Virus record (IMG/VR): IMGVR_UViG_3300042541_000378
Location: 1 to 31,551 of that record
DNA length: 31,551 nt
From: a virus
Direction: 5' to 3' (one strand)
Positions 15,804-21,424 of this stretch are shown piece after piece. The notes below the pieces were generated by a model, which did not search any database, had not been told where the DNA came from, and was given only the letters and a program-made list of their open reading frames with translations. The translations under genes were made by a program, and so were the position numbers. The first letter of the stretch is position 1, and each line of letters begins with the position of its first letter.

Positions 15804-15983
15804 TCAGTTCTCACTATAAACCATCTCGTAAAATATCTTACTACTTACCTGATTCAATTCAATTTGTTTTACATTACTATAATAAACCATATAGGCAACA
15901 TCAGCAACTTTCAATGTAGCTTTAAGTTTTGCCCATTCTTGTAAATGCAACTTATCATTTATTACTGCAATGTAATATCTCAT
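15804..15983 (-). CDS. small protein before the terminase genes
   Basis: The 59-aa frame has an ATG overlapping the upstream TGA (ATGA), which favours coupled translation. The product MRYYIAVINDKLHLQEW... ends KIFYEMVYSEN and is mixed alpha/beta. It fills the gap between two late genes, and the next ATG follows after 20 nt. I do not recognise a family. Confidence 0.7.
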   Translation of the reverse strand: MRYYIAVINDKLHLQEWAKLKATLKVADVAYMVYYSNVKQIELNQVSSKIFYEMVYSEN

Positions 15984-16357
15984 TCAGCAGTATCTTCATA
16001 AGTTAGCATTACTGTCTTTAATTGGTCTACCATATCTTTAAGACAACTTGAGCAGTTAGAAGGCTCGTTTCTTTGTTGAAATATTCGGTTATAAATTGCT
16101 AATAGTTGCGCTTGGTCGGATGGTATAACTTGATTTGTTTTCGTTTCAATCCAAGCCTTTAGCCATTCGTACTCGGTTTCGGTTAAGCACAATGGTTTCT
16201 TATATGGAAACAATGCATTTAGTTTTGCTTTACGTTCATCACATTTGCAATCTTCTCCTAATAAGAATTTAGCTACCTTATCTATTCCGGTTGCTTTTAA
16301 AACGGATTCTACTGTGTCACCTAATCCAGTTGCTTGTATTTTTTTCGGTCTTGCCAT
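15980..16357 (-). CDS. conserved late protein with cysteine pairs
   Basis: The 125-aa product begins MARPKKIQATGLGDTVESVL and contains GIDKVAKFLLGEDCKCDERKAKLN, then CLTETEYEWLK and NCSSCLKDM. The CKC and CSSC pairs could bind zinc. I recall the LGEDCxCDERKxKLN segment in proteins encoded before terminase genes in Bacteroidetes phages, without an assigned function. A DNA-binding helper of packaging is an inference from position. It is the first of the late genes to carry the TTTAATTATA box before its start. Confidence 0.75.
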   Translation of the reverse strand: MARPKKIQATGLGDTVESVLKATGIDKVAKFLLGEDCKCDERKAKLNALFPYKKPLCLTETEYEWLKAWIETKTNQVIPSDQAQLLAIYNRIFQQRNEPSNCSSCLKDMVDQLKTVMLTYEDTAE

Positions 16358-16362
16358 ATCTA

Positions 16363-16372
16363 TATAATTAAA
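16363..16372 (-). promoter_or_regulatory. late start-site box before the first late gene
   Basis: The minus strand reads TTTAATTATA, ending 5 nt before the ATG at 16357. It sits just downstream of the sigma factor and lipoprotein genes, at the entry to the late block. Confidence 0.6.
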
Positions 16373-16392
16373 TTTTTGTGTTTTTGTTTATG

Positions 16393-16635
16393 TTATTTTA
16401 ATATTACCGTACCTTCTAAAACTCCAAAATTTGAACGCTCCCTAAAATATGTAAAATCTGATATTGTATCTCGTGTACATATCCACATTTCAGATTTTTT
16501 CCAAGTCACCCCAATAACAATTTCATTTTTTTTCAGCTTAATTATTTCAGTTCCACCAAAATATTTTGTTCGGTCGTTATCAGTACATGAAAACAACGAT
16601 GTGATTGTTATTAGTGTTAATATTATCTTATTCAT
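16393..16635 (-). CDS. small lipoprotein
   Basis: The 80-aa product starts MNKIILTLITITSLFSC, a type II signal peptide with lipobox LFSC and the lipidated Cys at residue 17. TDNDRTKYFGG then leads into a small beta-rich domain ending FGVLEGTVILK. The ATG at 16635 is chosen over a longer frame from 16698 because the signal peptide begins there. It would be anchored in the host envelope, probably the outer membrane. It lies between the sigma factor gene and the late block, 10 nt after the sigma stop. A superinfection-exclusion role is known for other phage lipoproteins and is possible here, but is only inferred. Confidence 0.8.
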   Translation of the reverse strand: MNKIILTLITITSLFSCTDNDRTKYFGGTEIIKLKKNEIVIGVTWKKSEMWICTRDTISDFTYFRERSNFGVLEGTVILK

Positions 16636-16645
16636 ATATTTAATT

Positions 16646-17173
16646 TTAAAGCAGTTCAAAATCTCCGTTGATATAGTCCTCCCAATCTTCTCCAACATTG
16701 TCTTGAATCTTCTCTTTGCAGTTTTTAATGGTGTTAAAGATGCTGGACAAACTTATCTTTGTTTCAGCTGCCATTTTACGCATAGAAGTTTTTTCATTGC
16801 GATAGACTTCAAATAACATCTTATCATACCAATGCCAAGAATCAATTTCCTCTACTATTTTTAGTTCAATGGCATTCTTCGCAACTAACATTTCAGTATT
16901 ATTTTGCATTTCCATCATATAAAGATTTTCTAAAGATACGTATTTGATACGTTTGGTTTTATTTACGTGTTGTAAGAAGGTGTTTTTTAAAGATAGCCAC
17001 ATATAGCCTTTATTTATTTTGCCGTCAGTAAATAGCTTATCTTCGCTGCTCCACTTTAATAGGTTTATGTAGGTTTCCTGAACGATATCTTCAGCAAAAA
17101 AGTACTCGCCAAAAGAGTGAACAAATTTAGTCCACTCCTTATGATTATTTACGATTGGTATTATCCAACTCAT
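16646..17173 (-). CDS. ECF-like sigma factor
   Basis: The 175-aa product has a sigma region 2-like segment, FGEYFFAEDIVQETYINLLK (residues 21-40), then INKGYMWLSLKNTFLQHVNK, with a basic end matching regions 2.3-2.4. A C-terminal region 4-like helix-turn-helix (MLFEVYRNEKTSMRKMAAET, 119-138, then SLSSIFNTIKNCKEKI) follows. It would redirect host RNA polymerase. It is the last gene before the late block and has its own TATATTTG promoter inside an inverted repeat. The natural inference is that it turns on late transcription. I do not see the acidic C-terminal domain of large ECF factors. Confidence 0.75.
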   Translation of the reverse strand: MSWIIPIVNNHKEWTKFVHSFGEYFFAEDIVQETYINLLKWSSEDKLFTDGKINKGYMWLSLKNTFLQHVNKTKRIKYVSLENLYMMEMQNNTEMLVAKNAIELKIVEEIDSWHWYDKMLFEVYRNEKTSMRKMAAETKISLSSIFNTIKNCKEKIQDNVGEDWEDYINGDFELL

Positions 17174-17178
17174 TTGTC

Positions 17179-17210
17179 ATTAGTCTAATTTTAACAAATA
17201 TATGACTAAT
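17179..17210 (-). promoter_or_regulatory. promoter of the sigma factor gene within an inverted repeat
   Basis: The -7 box TATATTTG is at 17202-17195, 21 nt before the ATG at 17173. It is framed by a perfect 7-bp inverted repeat, ATTAGTC and GACTAAT, at 17179-17185 and 17204-17210. A protein bound across these arms would cover the -7 box and start point, so this is a candidate operator, possibly for autoregulation. No clear -33 TTTG is visible. Confidence 0.6.
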
Positions 17211-17240
17211 AAGTATAGGTATGTAAGCATTGTTTATAAG

Positions 17241-17426
17241 TTAATCGGTTAAACCTTGATTTAATTGTGCTTGAGCGTAATTTAACTCTGCTTTGAGTAT
17301 TGCTATTTGCTCAATTAACCTTTGATTTTCTGTTTGCAATTCATCTATATGCGAATCCAAATATTTTTCTAAAGATTCGTATTCCTTGAATCTATTTTCG
17401 AGTGCTTTAAATATATTTCTGTACAT
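17241..17426 (-). CDS. small coiled-coil protein
   Basis: The 61-aa product is almost entirely one helix. Leu/Ile heptads run through LEKYLDSHIDELQTENQRLIEQIAILKAEL, like a leucine zipper, and there are few positive residues. It follows the 72-aa gene by 6 nt and shares its promoter at 17684. It probably forms a dimer or binds a coiled-coil partner. The target is unknown. Confidence 0.7.
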   Translation of the reverse strand: MYRNIFKALENRFKEYESLEKYLDSHIDELQTENQRLIEQIAILKAELNYAQAQLNQGLTD

Positions 17427-17432
17427 AATTTC

Positions 17433-17651
17433 TTAATAATTCATTTGGTCTAAACGCTCATACACTGCGAATGCTATCTTTTCTCTGTGATGCCACATTA
17501 ACTCTGTAATATCATCGTTATGTAGTGTTGTGATTGATTCTATGCGCAATGTTTCTAACTGCTGCTCATCTAAATCGTATGGAGTTTCAAAATAATACTC
17601 AACTTCTAAATCCACACCTTCTAATTCGATTCTAACTGATTGACTTTTCAT
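17433..17651 (-). CDS. small acidic early protein
   Basis: The 72-aa acidic product (MKSQSVRIELEGVDLEVEYYF...) has an N-terminal beta region and a helical C-terminus with HHREKIAFAVYERLDQ. It has no recognised motif. It is the first gene after a TATATTTG promoter, and its ATG follows the early-type start context AAAAAGTATG. It could be a small host-takeover protein, but nothing shows this directly. Confidence 0.7.
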   Translation of the reverse strand: MKSQSVRIELEGVDLEVEYYFETPYDLDEQQLETLRIESITTLHNDDITELMWHHREKIAFAVYERLDQMNY

Positions 17652-17683
17652 ACTTTTTAATTGTTAATTGTTAATAATTTATA

Positions 17684-17711
17684 CAAATATATATTAATTT
17701 TTCAATTGCAA
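17684..17711 (-). promoter_or_regulatory. promoter of the 17.6-17.2 kb small genes
   Basis: The -7 box TATATTTG is at 17691-17684. A TTG at 17711-17709 stands 17 nt upstream, near the place of the Bacteroidetes -33 element. A two-copy 7-bp direct repeat (TTAATTG on the plus strand, about 17658-17671) lies in the leader before the ATG at 17651. Confidence 0.65.
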
Positions 17712-17721
17712 CTATATTATT

Positions 17722-18096
17722 TTAAAAAGATTCTCTTAAATCAAACTCAAAGCAAATTGATTTGTCGTTAATTGCCTTAAATATATCCTCGCATTCAACT
17801 TCCTTTAGCACAAAATTCATTGCATCATCATCATGTTCGTTTATTACGATGTCTTTTTCAACCGAATCTACAACGATTGTTTTTTGTATTCTAATTCTTG
17901 GTCTTGGGCTTATCAATGTTGGCGGTTTTTTAAACTCGTGTAAGCCAATAGTGAATACTGAATCTTCTTTTATTAACCTTACATCCAATCCACCCTCTCT
18001 CATTGTAGAATAATCGTATGGATTTGCGCAAGGAACTAAACCACCTCTCGAATACCTGAATGGTTTGTAGCCGATTGACATTAAATATTGTATCAT
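17722..18096 (-). CDS. hypothetical early protein
   Basis: The 124-aa product starts MIQYLMSIGYKPFRYSRGGLVPCANPYDYS. A strand-rich region with PPTLISPRPRIRIQKTIVV and an acidic C-terminus (HDDDAMNF, FEFDLRESF) follow. It overlaps the upstream gene by 4 bp (ATGA). I do not recognise the family. A minus-strand frame at 17930-18169 that overlaps it has a poor composition and is rejected. Confidence 0.65.
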   Translation of the reverse strand: MIQYLMSIGYKPFRYSRGGLVPCANPYDYSTMREGGLDVRLIKEDSVFTIGLHEFKKPPTLISPRPRIRIQKTIVVDSVEKDIVINEHDDDAMNFVLKEVECEDIFKAINDKSICFEFDLRESF

Positions 18097-18311
18097 TGTT
18101 TAAATGTTCTATTAAAGTATTTTTCAAATTCTTCTGAGTCTCCACTTTCACAATATAACCCTTCAACAAAAGTTTTATTATGTTGTTGCCTCTCTATTTC
18201 TTTGGCTCGGTCTAATACTTCTTGAGGTATTCCAATTAAAGAATCTTTACCAAAATTTTCTATTCTCCATTTGTTTAATTCTTCAAATGCAAATTCTACT
18301 GCTGTTTTCAT
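18093..18311 (-). CDS. small early protein, MKTAV-type paralogue 2
   Basis: The 72-aa product starts MKTAVEFAFEELNKWRIENF and contains VLDRAKEIERQ and an acidic C-terminus. It is clearly related to the protein at 18980-19180 (MKTAVDFLVETL...INQAKEIEE). The ATG at 18311 is preferred to one at 18377 because the paralogue begins here and the longer version would run through a hairpin. Such short helical proteins are common in Bacteroidetes phages; their function is unknown. Confidence 0.75.
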   Translation of the reverse strand: MKTAVEFAFEELNKWRIENFGKDSLIGIPQEVLDRAKEIERQQHNKTFVEGLYCESGDSEEFEKYFNRTFKQ

Positions 18312-18337
18312 AATTTTTTGTCTTGTTAAATTAAAAA

Positions 18338-18391
18338 GAAAGCTGCCAAGTTTCCGCCTGACATTTAACCATCCCACTCTCTGGCACTTTC
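18338..18391 (-). other. hairpin in the gap before the gene at 18311
   Basis: On the minus strand GAAAGTGCCA (18391-18382) pairs with TGGCAGCTTTC (18348-18338) through one bulged G, closing a 33-nt loop. TTTTT follows the stem. It lies 24 nt after the stop of the gene at 18416-18610 and 26 nt before the next ATG. It could be an intrinsic terminator with a large loop or a structured leader. No TATATTTG box lies just upstream. Confidence 0.5.
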
Positions 18392-18415
18392 TAATATTTA
18401 TTTGTTTACAGTAAC

Positions 18416-18610
18416 CTACTTAGTGAAAACATCTTCTGTTTTTTCATTCCAAATAGTTACAATGGAAGCTATCCATAGAACAGCAAAACTAAAACTAACT
18501 GCTCCAAACATCCATTCAGGCGCATTCCAATAGTCCATTGCTAAAAATATAGTTAGCGTTGGTGTTATTGGTAGTCTTGTTGGTAGATTTTTTCTGTGTA
18601 TCTTTCTCAT
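18416..18610 (-). CDS. small membrane protein
   Basis: The 64-aa product has a basic N-terminus (MRKIHRKNLPTRLP) and then two hydrophobic stretches, TPTLTIFLAMDYWN and WMFGAVSFSFAVLWIASIVTIW, ending in a short charged tail. It looks like an inner membrane protein with one or two spans. I recall similar small proteins next to SSB genes in flavobacterial phages. Its role is unknown. It starts 9 nt after the SSB stop and is probably cotranscribed. Confidence 0.7.
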   Translation of the reverse strand: MRKIHRKNLPTRLPITPTLTIFLAMDYWNAPEWMFGAVSFSFAVLWIASIVTIWNEKTEDVFTK

Positions 18611-18619
18611 ATCTCTAAT

Positions 18620-18967
18620 TTAAAATGGTAAATCGTCACCAACTTCGTCTGCAATAGACATCTTCTCACTCGTTGACTTCATTTCATGTTTAGCCATAGC
18701 ATCAATTTTCCATACAACAATCGTGTTAAACCACTTAACCTCACCTTGTGGATTTGTCCAACTTCTTCCACGCAAGTTAAAATGCGCTTCGATTTCTTGA
18801 CCTACTTCGATTGAATCAATAAGACTGCATTTATCCTGTTGTAATTCAACCTCAATTTCTTGTGGATAATCTCCAGCTTCTAAAATCACGAATGTTCTTT
18901 TACTGAACTTTTCTGTCACTTTAACCGTATCTTTTTTAACGATTACTTTTCCTTTAATTGTACTCAT
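18620..18967 (-). CDS. single-stranded DNA-binding protein (DUF3127 family) with SSB-type tail
   Basis: The 115-aa product has a five-strand OB-fold-like body, with KRTFVILEAGDYPQEIEVEL, NLRGRSWTNPQGEVKWFNTI and VVWKID. This matches the DUF3127 family common in Bacteroidetes. The C-terminus is disordered and ends in DDLPF, very close to the DDDIPF tip by which bacterial SSBs recruit partners. It sits next to the exonuclease gene and in the replication region. Coating single-stranded DNA during replication and recombination is therefore likely. The call combines family memory with the visible tail. Confidence 0.8.
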   Translation of the reverse strand: MSTIKGKVIVKKDTVKVTEKFSKRTFVILEAGDYPQEIEVELQQDKCSLIDSIEVGQEIEAHFNLRGRSWTNPQGEVKWFNTIVVWKIDAMAKHEMKSTSEKMSIADEVGDDLPF

Positions 18968-18979
18968 TTTTACTTTGTT

Positions 18980-19180
18980 TTAAATTGTTTTTTCATTATA
19001 CTGTTTAAGCCAATCCTTAAACTTGATTGGATTCATTTCACTTCCATATCGAAGGATTGTAAAAAAAGCATATTGTTCTGCTAAATTTTCTTCTATTTCT
19101 TTGGCTTGGTTAATAACTGAACTATGCAAAATTCCATTTTCTGCTAATGTTTCTACTAAAAAATCTACTGCTGTTTTCAT
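18980..19180 (-). CDS. small early protein, MKTAV-type paralogue 1
   Basis: The 66-aa product MKTAVDFLVETLAENGIL... is helical and related to the gene product at 18093-18311 by the shared MKTAV(D/E)F start and AKEIE core. Its ATG overlaps the exonuclease stop (ATGA), so translation is probably coupled. Function unknown. Confidence 0.75.
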   Translation of the reverse strand: MKTAVDFLVETLAENGILHSSVINQAKEIEENLAEQYAFFTILRYGSEMNPIKFKDWLKQYNEKTI

Positions 19181-19833
19181 ATATACATTTCATTTAATTT
19201 CAACAAAGCCATATTCAACTCGTGATTCAACTTCTCCGCTTCTTCACGTGCAATTCCAACCCACTCCTCAACTGTTTTAATATTAGGCTTGGCTTTCGTG
19301 CCTAAGTCAATTTTAGAATCCTTTGTCAATGCTTTATACCACAATGATTTTTCCTTTGATTCAGGTCGGTAAGATACAAAATACATCGTTTCTAACTTTG
19401 GATTAACTGTGAAATAATGCAAAACTTGGTGAATATTATCGCTTGGAATCTCATTTGCTAATAAAGTCTCTGTATGCTTTTTTGCTCTTGGACATTTAAT
19501 TTCTAACATTATCGTATCATCTTCTGATATACCATCCGGAGATAATCCAAGAATAGGAATAGCAGCGTTCTGAATAAATCCAATCTCTTTGAATGATATG
19601 AATAGTTCATCTGATATTGCTTCTCTCGCATACGGCTCTAATTCAGTACCTCTAACCATATCAGCAGAACTATATGAATCTTCTAATTCCCAATCTTCGA
19701 TGTGTTGTGAAATTAAATCTATGAGTAAAGTATCAGACTTGATAAACAATCCTTTACTTGCAGTTCCAGTTATTTTGCCATGACGCAATTCTAACCAATC
19801 CGCAGTACCTTGTATTATATCGTGTTTAATCAT
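19177..19833 (-). CDS. YqaJ/lambda-type 5'-3' exonuclease
   Basis: The 218-aa product shows the YqaJ nuclease motifs in order: QGTADWLELRHGKITGTAS (residues 8-26), RGTELEPYA with E66, GLSPDG with D100, MLEIKCP with E111 and K113, and NIHQVLHYF with Q136. This is the PD-(D/E)XK core used by phage recombination exonucleases to resect double-strand ends. An annealing protein normally accompanies it. The gene just upstream at 19830-20342 overlaps it by 4 bp and is the best candidate partner, though it is not a recognised RecT. The SSB gene lies one gene downstream. Confidence 0.88.
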   Translation of the reverse strand: MIKHDIIQGTADWLELRHGKITGTASKGLFIKSDTLLIDLISQHIEDWELEDSYSSADMVRGTELEPYAREAISDELFISFKEIGFIQNAAIPILGLSPDGISEDDTIMLEIKCPRAKKHTETLLANEIPSDNIHQVLHYFTVNPKLETMYFVSYRPESKEKSLWYKALTKDSKIDLGTKAKPNIKTVEEWVGIAREEAEKLNHELNMALLKLNEMYI

Positions 19834-20342
19834 AACTGTGCTATTTGTTCTTCCGTTAATATATAATCGTTAATCAATTTATCCTTATCAAATTTACCGC
19901 TTTTAATAGCTTCTAATGCCTTTGTAAATCTTTCTTGGTTAATTGGTTGCTTTTGTTTAATAAGTTGGGTGCTGCGTACCCTAATGCCTCCAACAACTTT
20001 CCCCATCATCTTTATGGACGAATCAAAAGATAACTCTATTTGTATACCAATCCAATTTCCTATATTACGTGCGCTTGCCGAATCTAAAGATTTTTGAATC
20101 TTAACAATATCTGTTATTGTCTTTCGATTAATAGAGTTTATTACCATTGATTTTACATCCTCTTCAAAGTCTATAAAATATGCATCTGTTTTATTACCGC
20201 TTACATCTATACCTCTAGCGTAATAAGCATCTTTAATTGTAAGTATACACTTACCCATTTCGGCTACAATCGTTTCAACATCTATTCCTGCTAAATGAGT
20301 TGATTTACGATACTTTTGACAATCTACATTGTGTTCTTTCAT
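19830..20342 (-). CDS. conserved protein linked to the exonuclease
   Basis: The 170-aa product has YRKSTHLAGIDVETIVAEMG and GKCILTIKDAYYARGIDVSGNKTDAYFIDFEE, then NRKTITDIVKI and IELSFDSSIKMMGKVVGGIRV. I recall this family beside YqaJ-type exonucleases in Bacteroidetes phages, without a proven function. The beta-rich middle could be an OB or ssDNA-binding-like fold. It is the first gene after a promoter with a structured leader RNA, and it overlaps the exonuclease gene by ATGA. It may act in recombination as the missing annealing partner, which is an inference. Confidence 0.75.
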   Translation of the reverse strand: MKEHNVDCQKYRKSTHLAGIDVETIVAEMGKCILTIKDAYYARGIDVSGNKTDAYFIDFEEDVKSMVINSINRKTITDIVKIQKSLDSASARNIGNWIGIQIELSFDSSIKMMGKVVGGIRVRSTQLIKQKQPINQERFTKALEAIKSGKFDKDKLINDYILTEEQIAQL

Positions 20343-20363
20343 ACTTTTATTTTTTAAAGTTAC

Positions 20364-20447
20364 GCAATCACATAAACGAGTGGCCGGAAATTAACTCGTT
20401 TATGCTGATTGCTTATTTAATTTATATCTTTTGGGAGTTTCCGGCTC
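20364..20447 (-). promoter_or_regulatory. kissing-loop leader RNA B
   Basis: In the minus-strand RNA a small hairpin, GAG-CCGGAAA-CUC (20447-20435), is followed 22 nt later by a long hairpin (20412-20364) with a 10-bp inner stem and a 6-8-bp outer stem. The 12-nt loop of the long hairpin contains UUUCCGG (20390-20384), fully complementary to the 7-nt loop of the small hairpin. The element begins 11 nt after the -7 box and ends 21 nt before the ATG, nearly the same as leader A. Confidence 0.75.
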
Positions 20448-20458
20448 TTATTGATACG

Positions 20459-20488
20459 CAAATATAATATTTTTTATTTATTCTACAA
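20459..20488 (-). promoter_or_regulatory. promoter upstream of leader B
   Basis: The -7 box TATATTTG is at 20466-20459, with TTG at 20488-20486 about 19 nt upstream, which fits the Bacteroidetes promoter layout. It overlaps the 3' end of the HNH endonuclease gene and would drive the exonuclease-SSB genes independently of the genes upstream. Confidence 0.7.
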
Positions 20489-21148
20489 TAAAAATAATTG
20501 TTTTTCTATTATTTTATCACTTTTACTTATGTTATCGAACGCCCACAATGGTTGCAGGTTGGTATAGTGAAATAATTTTATTAGTTCTTCTTCGTTTTTA
20601 GCCGATGCACAAGGGATAATATGGTCTACGTGCCACTTTCCTTGGTTGCTCCAATTCATTCCTTTTGTGAATTGTTTTTCTAAATGCGCTTTAGCAGTTT
20701 TCAAATCACAACCTAGCATATCAATTGTATATTGTGACTTAAATAAACTTTTAGATTTAAATGCCTTTAATATTCTACTACTTAAATTACATCTTAATTT
20801 AAATAATGGTTGATTTTGTTTCCTATTTCTTCTATATTCATTAAATTTTTCTTTATTATTTTGATAGTATTTTCTACCTGATATTTTTTTACTTTCTCTT
20901 ATTTTTTCTTTATTGTTTTCATTGTATATTTTTCGTTTTTCTTTGTTTTTTTCTTTGTTTTTTTCTTGCCATAATTTATTTGAAATAACTTTTCTGGCTT
21001 TTATTTTATCTTTGTTTATTTCACTATATAATTTATTATATTTTTCTTTTTGTATTTTTATTTTGGCTTTGTTTTTTTCACGATATAATTTAAAATACTC
21101 AGCTTGTTTAGCTTTTTTTAAAATCAATTGTTCATCTTCTGTTTGCAT
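20483..21148 (-). CDS. HNH endonuclease (lysine-rich, free-standing)
   Basis: The 221-aa product has a long Lys/Asn/Glu-rich N-terminus with repeated NKEKI/NNKEK units (residues 23-105). A C-terminal HNH domain follows: HLEKQFTKGMNWSNQGKWHV then DHIIPCASAKNEEELIKLFH, NLQPLWAFDN. The HNH half is clearly related to the enzyme at 21421-22371. It probably cuts DNA as a selfish or homing-type nuclease. The gene is even more AT-rich than its neighbours, with a very biased Lys content, which suggests separate acquisition. A structured leader precedes it. Confidence 0.85.
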   Translation of the reverse strand: MQTEDEQLILKKAKQAEYFKLYREKNKAKIKIQKEKYNKLYSEINKDKIKARKVISNKLWQEKNKEKNKEKRKIYNENNKEKIRESKKISGRKYYQNNKEKFNEYRRNRKQNQPLFKLRCNLSSRILKAFKSKSLFKSQYTIDMLGCDLKTAKAHLEKQFTKGMNWSNQGKWHVDHIIPCASAKNEEELIKLFHYTNLQPLWAFDNISKSDKIIEKQLFLL

Positions 21149-21182
21149 ATTTTTACAGTTAAATAATGCAGTTAAAAAAGAA

Positions 21183-21242
21183 ACGTGGAAGGTGTAACTG
21201 CTTCACTTTTCAAACGGCTAATTACCTCCGTTCTATCCACGT
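21183..21242 (-). promoter_or_regulatory. structured leader upstream of the HNH gene (element C)
   Basis: On the minus strand ACGTGGA (21242-21236) pairs with TCCACGT (21189-21183), closing a region that holds an AACGG/CCGTT hairpin with a 10-nt loop and a weaker second hairpin. Loop complementarity is only about 4 bp, so it is not clearly the same class as leaders A and B. A near-consensus TATATTTA lies just upstream. Confidence 0.5.
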
Positions 21243-21268
21243 ATATAAATATACAACAAATATTTCAA

Positions 21269-21424
21269 TTAAACTAATTCTATATAATTTATTTCACTAT
21301 CTCTTAAGATTAAACCTAATTTATAAAAACAGTCATCTTTTGCAATCTCAATTGCTTGCTCTTCACTTACTGCAAATGTTTCAATGAAGTATGTTTGCTT
21401 GTATGTTATTCTATATCGTTTCAT
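21269..21424 (-). CDS. small early protein between two HNH genes
   Basis: The 51-aa frame has an ATG overlapping the stop of the upstream HNH gene (ATGA). The product is MKRYRITYKQTYFIETFAVS, then EEQAIEIAKDDCFYKLGLI and ending NYIELV. The strand-helix pattern with an Ala/Ile-rich helix resembles small viral proteins whose name I do not know. The coupling supports translation. Confidence 0.65.
   Translation of the reverse strand: MKRYRITYKQTYFIETFAVSEEQAIEIAKDDCFYKLGLILRDSEINYIELV

Noticed and set aside
17930-18169. Minus-strand frame of 79 codons
   Set aside because: It overlaps the frames at 17722-18096 and 18093-18311, both of which have coupled starts and better protein composition.
18312-18377. 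Longer start at 18377 for the MKTAV protein
   Set aside because: The paralogue begins at MKTAV, and the extension runs through a hairpin.
20913-21110. T-rich repeated tract as a DNA repeat or origin
   Set aside because: It is explained by the coding of Lys/Asn-rich NKEKI repeats in the HNH protein.
21183-21242. Kissing-loop leader of the same class as A and B
   Set aside because: The loops share only about 4 complementary bases and the spacing differs, so it is kept as a separate, weaker structure.
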